Positions 1 through 10,559 of a stretch of DNA of 64,000 nt are shown here, piece by piece. The DNA is taken from NCBI GenBank assembly GCA_037349315.1, contig JBAIAC010000054.1, positions 124,001-188,000 on the forward strand, written 5' to 3'. Made by a program: the position numbers and the translations under genes. The first letter of the stretch is position 1; each line of letters begins with the position of its first letter. The stretch comes from Chelydra serpentina. Lineage: Eukaryota > Chordata > Testudines > Chelydridae. The notes under the pieces are model-generated. The model had not been told where the DNA came from and ran no database searches. It saw only the letters and a program-made list of their open reading frames with translations.

Positions 1-1047
1 GGCCCATGATATCCCCTTGCGGGGCATCAGTGCATCCGTCGCACCAGGCAGAGGCTGCTGCAGAACCTTTACTGGCCTGGGGTCTCTGAGGCGGTCCAAC
101 AGTACTGCAGGTCCTGTGACTCCTGCCAGAGGGCGGGGAAGGCCCGGGATAAGGGTAAAGCCCCTCTGAGACCTTTGTCCGTCATAGAGGAGCCTTTCCA
201 GAAGGTGGCTGTGGACATAGTGGGGCCCCTGTACAGGGTGACCCGGACAGGGAAGAAATACATTCTGGTGGTGGTAGATTTTGCTACACGCTACCCCGAG
301 GCGGCGGCCTTGTCCTCTATCGAGGCAGACACCGTGGCAGACGCGTTGCTGACCATCTTCAGCAGAGTGGGGTTCCCCAAAGAGGTTCTTACAGACCAGG
401 GATCTAACTTTATGTCAACCCTGCTCCAGAGCTTGTGGGAAAAGTGTGGGGTCTGACACCCCTGGGCCTTGGCATACCATCCCCAGTCCAACGGGCTGGT
501 GGAGAGGTTCAATGGGACCTTAAAGAGGATGCTGAAAACCATTATGGACCAGCACCCGCGGGAATGGGACAAGTACTTACCTCACCTGCTGTTTGCATAC
601 AGAGAAGGGCCCCAGGAATCCACAGGGTTTTCCCCATTTGAGTTGCTGTATGGGAGGAGAGTGAGGGGACCCCTGGACTTGATGAGGGCTGAGCGGGAGG
701 GGAAGGCCTCTCCCGATGGAGAATCAGTGGTGGAGTATGTACTGACTCTCCGGGAGAAGCTCGGGGAGCTCATGGGCTTGGCTAGGGGAAACCTAGCAAG
801 GGCACAGAGGAAGCAGAAGGTCTGGTATGACCGCTCAGTGCGTGCCCGCTCGTATGCCACCGGGGACCAGGTGATGGTCCTCACCCCCGTGAGGAAGAAC
901 AAGCTGTAAGCTGCCTGGGACGGCCCCTTCAAGGTCATCAGACAGGTAAACAAGGTGAACTATGTAGTGGAACTGTCCAACCGGGCTCATAGCCACCGGG
1001 TGTATCATGTCAACATGATGAAGCCGTACTGGGACAGGGAGTAGTTG
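1..1047 (+). pseudogene. Ty3/Gypsy integrase region, decayed
   Basis: This is the 3' part of a Gypsy-type pol gene that enters from before the window. A zinc-binding H/C region (cysteines in RSCDSCQRAGK, about 100-145) is followed by the DDE core: VAVDIVGPL (about 205-235), LTDQGSNF (about 390-410) and GLVERFNGTL (about 490-520), so all three acidic positions are present. A GPY/F-like tail ending HVNMMKPYW closes it near 1035. The frame is broken by TGA at 454-456 and TAA at 907-909, and the first 60 bases read in a different frame. It lies upstream of the reverse transcriptase, not after it. Sequence is close to the minus-strand element at 18.3-21.5 kb. Confidence 0.9.
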
Positions 1048-1079
1048 GTGCTGGCTGTGTGTGGGCAGTGGGAGAAGGG

Positions 1080-1252
1080 TAGGGTGACCAGACGTTCCGA
1101 CCATTTGTCCCGCGTCCCGACCGATGACTTTTGTCCCGATTTTCCGGGTTCCGGATTCAGAGGTTTTTTTTTTGCTCAACAAGTTTGGTTGAGCGGTTTT
1201 GTTTTTTTTGTGGGAAGTCCCGATTTTCGGGTCTTCCCATCTGGTCACCCTA
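1080..1252. mobile_element. hAT-type MITE inserted in the Gypsy element
   Basis: A 173-bp insertion with 13-bp terminal inverted repeats (TAGGGTGACCAGA at the left, its reverse complement at the right). It is flanked by perfect 8-bp target duplications GAGAAGGG at 1072-1079 and 1253-1260. The interior repeats GTCCCGAT-type motifs in both orientations and has no coding capacity. An 8-bp duplication is the hAT signature. The insertion lies between the integrase and RT regions. Confidence 0.88.
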
Positions 1253-1261
1253 GAGAAGGGA

Positions 1262-2712
1262 GAGGATCCCCTAGTGGGACTCCTCCCTGAAGCTGGGGCT
1301 GACCCCTCGCTGGAATCGATTCCCCTCTGACCAGCTAACCCCTGCCCAGCAGGCAGAGATCAGAGAGATGCTGCATTCATACCGGCAGCTGTTCTCCAAC
1401 TGGCCTGGGCTCACTAACCTGGCTGTTCACCGGGTGGAGACGGGAGCCAACCCTCCCATAAGGTGTTCCCCATTCAGGGGCACTGGGAAAAAAGGCCAGG
1501 ACCTGGAGAGAGAGGTCAGGAACATGCTGGCTTTAGGGGTGATCCAGCCGTCCTCCAGCTCTTGGACCAAGGACGGGGCGATTCGGTTCTGTGTGGACTA
1601 TCGGAAGCTCAATGCCATCACCGTGTCCGATGCTTACCCCATGCCTAGAACCGATGAAATCCTAGACAAGTTGGGGGGCGCCCCGTACTTCACTACCATG
1701 GATCTTACCAAGGGCTTCTGGCAGTTGGCCCTGGACCCGGAGGTCAGGGCGAAGTCAGCCTTCACCACCCCCCTAGGGCTCTTCGAGTTCCTGGTCCTGG
1801 GACACCTGCCCCCTTCCAGCGCCTGGTGGATCAGTTACTTAGGGGGATGGAGGGCTTTGCTCTGGCATATATTTGGGTCCCTCCTTTGCTATCTGTGTCT
1901 TTAGCCAAACCTGAGAAGAACACGTGTCCCAGGTGAAGAGGGGGCTTGGTCGCCTCCAGGATGCAGGAGTGACCATAAAAGCTGAAGAGTGCAAGGTGGG
2001 GATGGCAGAGGTGTCCTACCTGGGCCACAAGGTAGGGGGCGGCCACCTGAAGCCGGAGCCGACCAAAGTGGAGGCAATCAAGGACTGGCCTGCTCCCCAG
2101 ACTAAGAAGCAGGTCCAGGCTTTCATTGGGATGGCAGGGTACTACTGGAGGTTTGTACCCCACTTTAGCTCCCTGGCAGCTCTCCTGACAGAGCTTTGTA
2201 GGAAGGGAACACTGGACAAGGTGATCTGGACCGAGCAGTGCCAGAGGGCTCTCTGTGCACTGAAGGGGGCACTTATCCAGGGCCTGGTGCTGGTAAACCC
2301 AGACTTTAACAAACCCTTCCTGGTGTTCACTGACGCCTCAGACACAGGGCTGGGTGCGGTGCTGATGCAAACTGATTCTAAGGGGGAAAGACACCCCATT
2401 GTGTACCTGAGCAAGAAGCTGCTGCCCCGGGAGCAGCACTATGCGTCCATGGAGAAGGAATGTCTGGCCATGGTGTGGGCCCTCAAAAAACTGCAGCCGT
2501 ATCTCTTTGGGCGGCACTTCACGGTGTACACTGACCATTCACCCCTGCCGTGGCTACGCCAGATGAAAGGGGCTAATGCCAAGCTGCTGAGATGGAGCCT
2601 TCTCCTCCAGGGTTATGACATGGAGGTGGCCCATGTGAGGGGGAGTGCCAATGTTATAGCGGACGCTTTATCACAGAGCGGGGGCCCTGAACTTCCCCAG
2701 GTCACTGGCTAA
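1262..2712 (+). pseudogene. Ty3/Gypsy reverse transcriptase and RNase H, decayed
   Basis: RT fingers and palm read from about 1350 (IRFCVDYRKLNA, YPMPRTDEILDKLGG, FTTMDLTKGFWQL). The stretch that should hold the catalytic YxDD box, about 1865-1890, instead reads AYIW and then unrelated residues, and the frame is lost between about 1800 and 1925, with a TGA in the resumed frame. From 1924 the frame is open for 262 codons: RT thumb (YLGHKVGGGHLKPEP), then RNase H with FTDASDTGLGAVL, EKECLAMVWAL and VYTDHSPLPWL, so its acidic residues are intact. The segment normally between SSSW and KDGAIRF is also missing. It cannot encode an active RT. Confidence 0.9.
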
Positions 2713-2738
2713 GTGACCCTGCTCCGTTCAGACTGGAA

Positions 2739-2749
2739 TGGGGGAGAGA
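2739..2749 (+). other. Polypurine tract of Gypsy element 1
   Basis: The purine run GGGGGAGAGA ends directly at the TG of the LTR, where a plus-strand primer is expected. Confidence 0.7.
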
Positions 2750-3547
2750 TGTGACGTTATGGGGGGGTTTCCTGTTTTCCTTGTTGCCTACGGGGGTTTT
2801 CTTGGTTTCCTAGGGGTTGCATGCAAAGGGGGTGGGACTCAGTTTCCCTGGGTGCTACGGGTTTAACGAGGTGATGGGAGAGGGAGTTTGTTGTTACAGG
2901 GGACTGGCGAGGGAACTGGGGACCCCAGCCACGGACGTGGAGAATGGAGACCCTGGCGACAGGTGACCTGGAAGCCAGCTCAGGAGTCCGCAGCGGGTTC
3001 TGGCCAGGGGGAGAACAATAGGCTGCGAACAGAGGAGCCCCGGGGGCCTAACCAACTGGTTCCAGCCACAGGGGGCCAGAGACAGAGAAGAGGCCCAGAC
3101 AACCCTGTTTGCAGGGCTATTTACCTGGAGAGAAGACAATGGACAGAGGTGGGGCTTGGGGCCAGTGATATCCACAGCTCTCTGGAGAGAGCTGGATGTG
3201 CTGGGCTGAGGGAGGCCAGGCCTGAGGCCCTGAGAGTTCCTGTGCTGTGTTCAATGCTCAATCATCCCTCCTGTTTGACGCTGGCTGAGAGTCACTCTGG
3301 GCTAGAGAACAGGGCTGCATCGTCCCCTTCGGGGGTGGAGGCCCGGGGGTCCAGAGTGCGTGGACTCCCTGAGGGGCCCACGGCGAGAGACAGGTGTGCT
3401 AAGGCTCAGAGAGGTGTGGCTCCAGGAGGTGGAAGGGCTGGACCTCGAGAGAGAGTGGACCCCCGAGAAGGGCTGTCTCACTGAAAGGGGCACCCCCCCA
3501 CGGACCGTACGGGGCCAAGAGAGGGCACGACCTGTGAGTCCGTGACA
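2750..3547 (+). mobile_element. 3' LTR of Gypsy element 1
   Basis: A 798-bp sequence starting TGTGACGTTATG and ending GTCCGTGACA (TG...CA). It follows the polypurine tract and shares the terminal GTGACA / CGTGACA sequence type with the LTRs at 17.9 and 21.9 kb. The 5' LTR is outside the window. Open frames inside it look incidental. Confidence 0.75.
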
Positions 3548-3900
3548 CTCTAATTGTATCTAGACCACATTTCCCAAGTTTGCTTGTGAGAATGTCCTAT
3601 GGGACTGTGTCAAAAGCCTTAGTAACACCAAGAGAGATCACATCTACTGTTTACCCACCTCCACTGGGCCCGTAACCCTGCCAAAGAAGGAACTAGGATC
3701 AGTTTGGAATGATTTGTTCTCGACAAATCCATGCTCACTAGTCCTAAGCACCAAATTGTCCCGTAGGTGCTGACAAACTGACTGTTAATAATGTATTTCA
3801 GGATCTTTCCAGCTATGGAAGTGAGGCTAGCTAGTCTGTATGTCTCATGGTTTTCTTTGTTCCCCTTTTAAAGACAGGTCCTGTCTTGTTAATGAATTGG
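3548..3900 (-). mobile_element. Old CR1/L3-type LINE fragment
   Basis: Read on the minus strand, this resembles a piece of LINE reverse transcriptase (HGFV-type motif near 3740, then degraded text with an AFDT-like remnant near 3620). It has many stops and lies directly against the 3' LTR, so the Gypsy element probably inserted into it. Assignment rests on motif resemblance only. Confidence 0.5.
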
Positions 3901-4210
3901 AAGACGTTCTTTTTCAGGGATCTCAGACGAGAACTGGGGCACAGCACCTGGTTTGTTAAGGACACAAGAATGGAGGAAGGAACCTCTTCTCTCCTGCTGG
4001 CAAACAACCCCAGGTACCTAAAAGACATGGACTCACATCCCTGAATGGGCTTTAAAAAAGGCAATGGTTAAAAAATTTGTCCCTGACCATTTCTTGTTTC
4101 CGCAGACTAGACATTTTAGCAAACTTTAGAATTCCTTGAACAAACACTGTGAAACTCCTCTTTCTCCTTCACAGAGGGCTTTAACGCCCCTTATCTCACT
4201 CAGGCTCACG
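3901..4210. other. Unannotated intergenic DNA
   Basis: No gene, repeat boundary or RNA gene is recognised here. Base composition is ordinary and short open frames have no recognisable motif. Confidence 0.4.
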
Positions 4211-4214
4211 ACTG

Positions 4215-4420
4215 CCCAGAGCTCGAGAATTGTCCCTGTTCCCATTGGACAGATGGGGAGGAGCCTGAGGTACAGAGAAGGGAAGTGACCTACCCAAGGG
4301 CCTACACAGCAAGGCGGTGGCAGAGGCAGAAAGAGAAGCCACCAGTCCTGACTCCTGTTCTAACGGACAACCACAAATCCCCCAGAGGCAGAGATAGAGC
4401 CCAGGAATCGAGATGGTGGG
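4215..4420 (+). repeat. MIR-like ancient SINE
   Basis: The order of blocks follows the amniote MIR/CORE-SINE: CCCATTGGACAGATGGGGAG, then TGAGGTACAGAGAAGGGAAG, then GTGACCTACCCAAGG, then CACAGCAAGGCGGTGGCAGAG and a final CTGACTCCTGTTCTAAC-type end. It is old and has diverged. Confidence 0.7.
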
Positions 4421-4790
4421 GAAATTGCATTGAAACCGTTTCTGTCAGAAAATCCCATTCAGACTAAACCAATTTGTTTCTTGAAATCATAACAAATGGG
4501 ATGAGAGTTCTTTGCAAAACTATTTTGTTGCAAAACAAAAGCATCTCCTGTTTGTCACAGTGTGTTAAATTGTCTCGTCGCACACAAAGAGGAGACCCTT
4601 AGATCTCGAAAATTGGATAAGATGCTTCAGTCTGAGCTAAGTAGTTGCTGCTCTTAACAATTGCAAACTAAAAAATACAAATAAAATAGACAATTTCAGC
4701 TATTCTAGTATGTCATAATTTGATCTGAGTAAACGTGATAGGACACCTCATATTATCCACTACTCCTACTGACACTCTCCAATGGATCCC
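4421..4790. other. Unannotated AT-rich intergenic DNA
   Basis: Nothing recognisable. The DNA is AT-rich with scattered stops in every frame. Confidence 0.4.
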
Positions 4791-4794
4791 ATCT

Positions 4795-4945
4795 TCCACG
4801 CACCATGAGGTGGGGTTAGCTTCTCCCTACTTGAAAGAGGGAGAAGCTAAGGCTGAGAAAGGAAAATCAACTGGACACAGCCAGTCAGTGGCAGAGTTAG
4901 GAATAGGATCCCAGAGCCCTGATTTTCAAACTAACCATCGCATCT
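4795..4945 (+). repeat. Second MIR-like SINE relic
   Basis: Matches the 3' half of MIR in spirit: GGACACAGCCAGTCAGTGGC followed by AGAGTTAGGAATAGGATCCC and AGAGCCCTGATTTT. More degraded than the copy at 4.2 kb. Confidence 0.5.
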
Positions 4946-5040
4946 TGAATTTCATACATTGAATGACCTGAATAAAATGCTCTGAACTGAGCTCCAGACC
5001 AACAACAGTGCACAGTAATTATTCAGCAAGTATAATTATT

Positions 5041-5160
5041 CAATCCTTGAGGGGGCCATTTAGGGATCTGGGGCAAAAATTGGGGATTGGTCCTGCTTTG
5101 AGCAGGGGGTTGGACTAGATGACCTCCTAAGGTCCCTCCAACTCTGAGATTCTATGATCT
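5041..5160 (+). mobile_element. Cry-type turtle SINE, 5'-truncated
   Basis: Starts inside the tRNA-related head (CAATCCTTGAGGGGGCC) and continues through the body (GGGGATTGGTCCTGCTTTGA) into the CR1-like tail GGACTAGATGACCTCC...GATTCTATGAT. Boxes A and B are missing. Confidence 0.85.
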
Positions 5161-5850
5161 ATTCTATTATTTAAGGAGAACTGGAAAATTAGAGAGAATC
5201 ATGAACTGCTCAGAGACAATTAATGCAGATAAGCAGCAAAATTCGTCAAACATATGACTGGTTATGACTTATTTACTTGGTCTTAAAAGAGAACAACAAG
5301 GACCTGAGTCTCCTCCCTGTCAATAACTCCCTGCTCAGCCAATCAGGGTAGAGACTGAGGATGGGAGGCTGAGGGTTCTCACCAGAGAGCCCATAGAATG
5401 GCCCAGGACACTGGTGGGGATCACTGCCCGAGCACTATTTGAGACCCACACACACAGAGGGGAACAGGAGAAAGGACAAAAGAAGCAAGAGAAGAAGAGA
5501 AAGGAGGGAGGGATGGAGGAAAAGGTGAAACAAAAAGAACAAACCCTAATGTCCCCAGTGATTCTGTGGGAAAAAATTCTAGGTGCGGAATAAAATTCTG
5601 CCTCCTTAAGCTCATGTTTTCCACGCCCAGAATTCAGCTGTCACCAGATGGATCAGACTGAACAGGTTTCAAACTTCCACGAGGCTCTTACCTTCCAAAC
5701 AGGGGCATCTGTTTTCTAGTAAAATCAAAGGAGAAAACTCCAAAGAGATTCCTCCTGGAGCTCACATACGTGAACCCTAATACTCTCTCAGTCCTCAAAG
5801 AGAGACCTTGAGAAGGAGACTTGCTGAAGCAAAGCCACAGGGGTCTCCAA
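5161..5850. other. Unannotated intergenic DNA
   Basis: No coding exon or known repeat recognised. A CCAAT motif occurs at about 5338 and a purine-rich GA tract at about 5455-5530. Neither is enough to call a promoter. Confidence 0.35.
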
Positions 5851-6140
5851 GGTTTCCCTGGCCCGTCGCCCCTCTCCTGCCTGGCTGATGTCAGCATCTC
5901 TCTGTGAGGTCACCACCTCCCCACCACCTTTGACCAATAGTCTGAGGTCCTGCAAACGGCCTTTGTGATGTCACTGCCACACCCCTCCTTTGCTGTGCTA
6001 ATGTCCTGCCGCTGGCCAGACACTTTGGAGGTTTGAGCTACTCCCTGGGGATCACCCCACTCAATGAGAGTTCATTCTAGGAAGCAAGCCGGCTAGACAG
6101 TAAAACATCAGATGCTGCTGCCAATGCTCCACTCAGTTTA
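5850..6140. repeat. Left copy of a small inverted repeat
   Basis: This block (CCTGGCTGATGTCAGCATCT to the ACATCAGATGCTGCTGCCAA region) is the reverse complement of 10.82-11.10 kb with scattered substitutions. The pair encloses about 4.7 kb holding tRNA pseudogenes, two LINEs and a SINE. Confidence 0.8.
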
Positions 6141-6199
6141 TCAGAAATTAGTAGTATTATCCTGAATTGATACTCTCAGAAGTGTTCAAACAAAGGCAG

Positions 6200-6655
6200 C
6201 ATCGTTACAGCTGCACAAAGCTCTTGGCTGCCTCATGTCTCCTCAGGGCCATGCTGCCCCAGCCTGAATCATGTCCGCAGCCTGGCCCACCCCGGCTGAT
6301 GGAGTGCAGAGCCGCACGAGTCAATGGCAGGTCGCGTTGGGAGCCTCGGATATTTCCCCGACAGCCACACGGAGCTCCCTAGCGTCCCGAGAACCTCCCT
6401 CGTGTTCTCCCACAGCAGCCGCCTCCCGGTGTGGGTGGGAAAAGGGGACGAGGAAGCGCTGCTGCCTCAGGCCGCGACAGGAGGCCCTCACCATGCCCAG
6501 GCCTGTCTCTTGCCTTCAGCCCAGGCAGCCAGAGGGGACGGGGAGCTCCCTGGCAGGCCAACACCTCAGCCACCTCTTGCCTCATGGCCTAGGCTCTTGG
6601 CGCTTTGCTGGTTGCCGCCTCGCTTGAAGTCCCAGAGCAAAAAGAAACAAGCACG
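6200..6655 (+). repeat. tRNA-cassette leader, copy A
   Basis: A GC-rich sequence that precedes the iMet/Asn tRNA pair here, and again at 40.62-40.93 kb (+), 47.99-48.34 kb (-) and in part at 37.86-37.96 kb (-) and 52.48-52.60 kb (+). It contains GACAGCCACACGGAGCTCCC, GTGTGGGTGGGAAAAGGGGA and CTCATGGCCTAGGCTCTTGG. Several open frames cross it but are not conserved between copies, so it is treated as non-coding duplicated DNA. Confidence 0.7.
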
Positions 6656-6659
6656 TGCC

Positions 6660-6731
6660 TAGCAGAGGATGGCTTTGATCCATCAACCTCTGGGTCATGG
6701 GCCCAGCACGCTGCCACTAAACCACTCTGCT
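6660..6731 (-). tRNA. Initiator tRNA-Met (CAT), divergent
   Basis: Minus strand, 72 bp. The acceptor stem AGCAGAG/CTCTGCT pairs fully and the anticodon arm CTGGG-CCCATGA-CCCAG is intact with anticodon CAT. The T loop is ATCAAAG where vertebrate initiator tRNA has ATCGAAA, and the D stem (GTTT against GCGT) pairs poorly. Box A (TGGTTTAGTGG) still fits. This is the only iMet copy in the window that keeps the CAT anticodon. It may be a pseudogene or weakly active. Confidence 0.7.
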
Positions 6732-6854
6732 GGCTCTTTACTGACTGCATCCAGCACCCAGCGTCCAGCATTCCTACTAGCGCCTTGCAAGCGATAGCGC
6801 TCACGGACAGATGCACAGGCTGATAGGCAGCAGCCTTGGTGACACCAGACTTTT

Positions 6855-6912
6855 GTCTCTGTGGCACAATGGGTCAGTGCGTTTGGCTATTAACTGAAAG
6901 GCTGGTGGTTTA
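6855..6912 (+). pseudogene. tRNA-Asn, truncated in the T arm
   Basis: Starts GTCTCTGTGGCACAATGGGT like the Asn copies at 41.1 and 52.8 kb and runs to GGTGGTTT. It then changes into LINE sequence, so the T loop, 3' acceptor strand and box B are missing. The anticodon loop reads CTATTAA, which changes the GTT anticodon to ATT. Confidence 0.75.
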
Positions 6913-8904
6913 AAGAGAACTTTAAACTAGGAATTTGGGGGAGACGGTGGGGAGATGTCCAGGTAATCTCCACGCTGGATTTTACCATTGAGCGGGAAGA
7001 AAACAAAGTAAGAGAGGATATAGCCGGGGGTAGGAGAGTGGACATGAGGAGGAAGGGCAGAGTGGATACTAGTCTAACAGGTCATTAGACAGGCCGTAGA
7101 ATGTCCGTGCCAAATTGGGTAAAGAATGTGAGTGAGGCCAAAGAGCAAAAATGAAGATGTTTGTACACCAATGCGAGGAGCCTAGGTAACAAAATGGAGG
7201 AACTAGAACTACTAGTCCAGGAAGTGAAACCAGATATTATAGGAACAACAGAAACATGGTGGAATAGTAATCATGACTGGAGTACAGGTATTGAAGGGTG
7301 TGTGCTGTTTAGGAAAGACCGAAATAAAGGAAAAGGTGGTGGAGTAGCATTGTATATCAATGATAAGGTAGACTGTAAAGAAATAAGAAGTGATGGAATG
7401 GATAAGACAGAGTCTGTCTGGGCAAAAATCACATTGGGGAAGAAAACTACTAGAACCTCCCCTGGGATAGTGCTTGGGGTGTGCTATAGTCCACCGGGAT
7501 CTAATTTGGATATGGAGAGAGACCTCTTTAATGTTTTTAATGAAGTAAATACTAATGGGAACTGCATGATCATGGGAGACTTCAATTTCCCAGATATAGA
7601 CTGGAGAACAACTGCTAGTAATAATCATAGGGCTCAGATTTTCCTAGATGTGATAGTTGATAAATTCCTTCATCGAGTAGTTGCTGAACCAACAAGGGGG
7701 GATGCCATTTTAGATTTGGTTTTGGTGAGTAGTGAGGACCTCATTGAAGAAATGCTTGTAGGGGACAACCTTGGCTCGAGTGATCATGAGCTAATTCAGT
7801 GCAAACTAAATGGAAAGATAAACAAAAATAAATCTGAGACTAGGGATTTCATTTCAAAAGGGCTAACTTTAATAAATTAAGGAAATTAGTTAGGGAATTG
7901 GATTGGACTAAAGAATTGATGGATCTAAAGGTGGAGGAGGCCTGGGATTATTTCAAGTGAAAGTTGCAGAAGCTATCAGAAGCCTGTATCCCAAGAAAGG
8001 GGAAAAATTCATAGGCAGGAGTCTTAAACAAAGCTGGATGAGCAAGCATCTCAGAGAGGTGATTAAGAAAAAGCAGAAAGCCTACAAGGAGTGGAAGGTG
8101 GGAGGAATCTGAAAAGAAAGATACTTTATTGAGGTCAGAGCATGTAGGGGTAAAGTGATGAGGCTAAAAGTCATGTAGAGTTGGACCTTGCAAAGGGAAT
8201 TAAAACCAGTAGTAAAAGGTTTCATAGCCATATAAATAGGAAGAAAACAAAGAAAGATGAGGTGGGACCGCTAAAAACTCAGGATGGAGTGGAGGTTAAG
8301 GATAATCTAGGCATGGCCCAATATCTAAACAAACACTTTGCCTCAGTCTTTAATGAGGCTAATGAGGAGCTTAGGGATAATGGCAGCATGACAAATGGGA
8401 ATAAGGATATGGAGGTAGATATTACCATATCCGAGGTAGAAGCCAAACTCGAACAGCTTAATGGAAGTAAGTTGTGGGGCCCAGATTCTTCATCCAAGAA
8501 TATTAAAGGAACTGGCACATGAAATTGCAAGACCATTAGCAAATTTTTTAAATAAATCTCTAAACTCAGGGGTTGTACCATTTGACTGGAGAATTGCTAA
8601 TATAGTTCCTATTTTGAAGAAAGAGGAAAAAAGTGACCCTGTTAGTTTGACATCTGTAGTATGCAAGGTCTTGCAAAAAAACCTGAAGGAGAAAGTAGTT
8701 AAGGACATTGAGGTCAATGGCAATTGGGACAAATTACAACATGGTTTTACCAAACCATGCCATACAAAACCATATAGATCGTGCCAAACCAACCTGATCT
8801 CCTTCTTTGAGAAAGTAACAGATTTTTTAGATAAAGGAAACACAGTGGATCTAATCTACCTCGATTTCAGTAAGCCATTTGATACAGTGCCACACGGAAT
8901 AAAC
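6913..8904 (+). mobile_element. CR1-type LINE, 3'-truncated, interrupted frames
   Basis: An apurinic endonuclease domain is open at 7161-7880: YTNARSLGNKMEELE, GTTETWW, MGDFNFPDIDW and GSSDHELIQCKL carry the expected catalytic residues. After a stop and degraded linker the reverse transcriptase part begins near 8180 (NKHFASVFNE) and continues to YLDFSKPFDTVPH near 8890 in shifting frames. Everything after the first RT motifs, including the FADD box and the 3' tail, is missing. The 5' side joins a truncated tRNA-Asn and the 3' side joins another LINE. Confidence 0.85.
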
Positions 8905-9957
8905 TCGATGGTGTCTTCAGAGATCCGTGGATTTGTGGTTTAGTAGGCTCTCAAAATGCTCCTTCCAGCATTGTTTAATTGCTGCATTGTCCTTGAGGAG
9001 GATGGATCCGTCCGTAAGGGGGTTGGTCCCGAAGTGCTTAGATGTTGTACTGCTTTCACTTAGTCCTTGAGTGTTTGCGGTGTCGTGGAGTGAGCTGGAG
9101 GTACATGACTGATCTTACTAACCCATGGTCTGTCCAGCAGTGATCGGTACCTCTCATAGCTAGTGTTATATGGATGTCGGTATAGTCTCGGGCTCTGACT
9201 ATAACATCGTCAAGGAGGTGCCAATGTTTGGACTGAGGATGTTTCCAGGTGGTCTTAAATTTGTTACTCTGCCTAAAGATGGTATTTGAGATGAGCAGGT
9301 CACGCTCCACACATTTGCTGAGGACAATACCATTGGGGTTTACATTTCCCACCCCTTCTTTGCCCATTGTGCCTCTCCAGAGTTGGGAATCCCGTCCGAC
9401 TCTGGCATTGAAATCTTCCAGGAGGGTGAGTTTATCTGCCTTAGATGTGGTTGTGAGGACTGCATCAAGAGTTCTATAAAACTGCTCCTTATTGTCCCGT
9501 GAATGCGTCTCTCTACGGGTGGCTTTCCTTTCCAAACGAAGGTGTAGCCACCTCCTTCTGCTTTTATCTGACCCTCTTCAGCCCGGTGGGTCTCACTAAG
9601 ATCTGCAATGTCAATGCTGAGCCTTGCCAGTTCTCTGGCAATTATGGCAGTTCTTCTTTCTGGGCATTCACTGTGCTGAGAGTCCATGAGGGTGCGGACA
9701 TTCCAGGTGACGAAATTCATTGTCTTCCATCACTCGTTTCGGCTGCAGAGTTGAGTGATGCCACTGGGTACGGCCATCCCGTCGGAAGAGTGTGTGAGTG
9801 AAAGTGAGCCTATGTTTGGGGCACCTTTTCTAGCCCCCTCCATATCTGGGGTGAGCAGAGGGGATCCCGAAAAGCCTGCTCAGTCACAGCCGCTGCTGAC
9901 GAAAGGCACTTCTGTCTCAATCAAGCACAAAATGACCATCACACAGCTCCCGACTGA
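8905..9957 (-). mobile_element. LINE endonuclease relic (CFDP2-like), minus strand
   Basis: Read on the minus strand, an endonuclease/exonuclease/phosphatase domain begins at about 9720 with MNFVTWNVRTLMDSQ, ALSETHR-like text (DLSETHRAEEGQ) and GGGYTFVWKGKPP. It resumes after an internal deletion with LLEDFNARVGRDSQLW, GKEGVGNVNPNG and KHWHLLDDVIVRARD, ending near TDHGLVRS. This resembles the retroposon-derived 'craniofacial development protein 2-like' endonuclease family. The middle of the domain is deleted, and the reading frame changes near 9520. Confidence 0.75.
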
Positions 9958-10141
9958 GGGGGAGGGATAGCTCAGTGGTTTGAGCATTGGCCTGCTAAAC
10001 CCAGGGTTGTGAGTTCAATCCTTGAGGAGGCCATTTGGGAATCTGGGTCAAAAATTGGGGATTGGTCCTGCTTTGAGGACGGGGTTGGACTAGATAACCT
10101 ACTAAGGTCCCTTCCAAACCCGATATTCTATGATTCTATGA
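9958..10141 (+). mobile_element. Cry-type turtle SINE, full length
   Basis: tRNA-derived head GGGAGGGATAGCTCAGTGG (box A) with GTTGTGAGTTCAATCC (box B), body AAAAATTGGGGATTGGTCC, and the CR1-like tail ending GATATTCTATGATTCTATGA. The direct-repeat tail shows the 3' end is complete. Confidence 0.92.
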
Positions 10142-10194
10142 CACCCGGTGGCCTGTCGGGGTATGGCACAAAGAGTGTTTCCCAAGGAGGGGTA

Positions 10195-10410
10195 GTGACA
10201 AGCTGTGGCCAGCACGGGCAGTGCCAGCCTCTACCCAGTGGTGGGGGGCTGAGGTGGAGTAGACAGAAGATTGTGGGAGCTCTGCCCCCCCCCCCCCCAC
10301 ACCATGAATCTCTGCTGCTCTCTGTGGCCCCACCCCCTGCACCTCCTCAGTGAAATGTAAGCCCCGCCTCCTCCCCTACAAGGCCCCGCCCCCTGCCCAG
10401 GTCAGAAGCC
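10195..10410 (+). repeat. Duplicated GC-rich segment (partner at 49.61-49.81 kb, inverted)
   Basis: TACCCAGTGGTGGGGGGCTG, AGACAGAAGATTGTGGGAGC, CTCTGTGGCCCCACCCCCTG and GTAAGCCCCGCCTCCTCCCC all reappear as reverse complement at 49.61-49.81 kb. GGGGCGG / CCCCGCC boxes suggest GC-box promoter-like content. It precedes a possible signal-peptide exon. Confidence 0.7.
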
Positions 10411-10437
10411 AGAGCCGGGAGGGAGCTGGCTGGTGCC

Positions 10438-10539
10438 ATGGTGCAGGGAGCCGCAGCGCTGCCCTGTCTTGTCCTCCTGCTGCTTGGGGCTGTGACTGCC
10501 CCTCAGCTCCCGGCTGCCACCCTTCCACTGCTCGCAGCC
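10438..10539 (+). CDS. Possible first exon with signal peptide, unidentified
   Basis: The ATG lies in a good Kozak context (GCCATGG) after GC-rich DNA. The first about 24 residues look like a signal peptide: MVQGAAALPCLVLLLLGAVT, with a small-residue cleavage region at VTAP. A plausible splice donor GTGAGA follows at 10540, giving a 34-codon exon. No downstream exon is seen, so this may be an isolated or dead first exon of a secreted or membrane protein. The protein is not recognised. Confidence 0.3.
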
Positions 10540-10559
10540 GTGAGAGCTGCCTGGGTGGG

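Noticed and set aside
2888..3484. 198-codon plus-strand frame
   Set aside because: It lies wholly within the 3' LTR of Gypsy element 1 and has no motif.
5335..5350. Possible MHC-type Y box (CCAAT) promoter
   Set aside because: No X-box partner at the right distance and no exon nearby.
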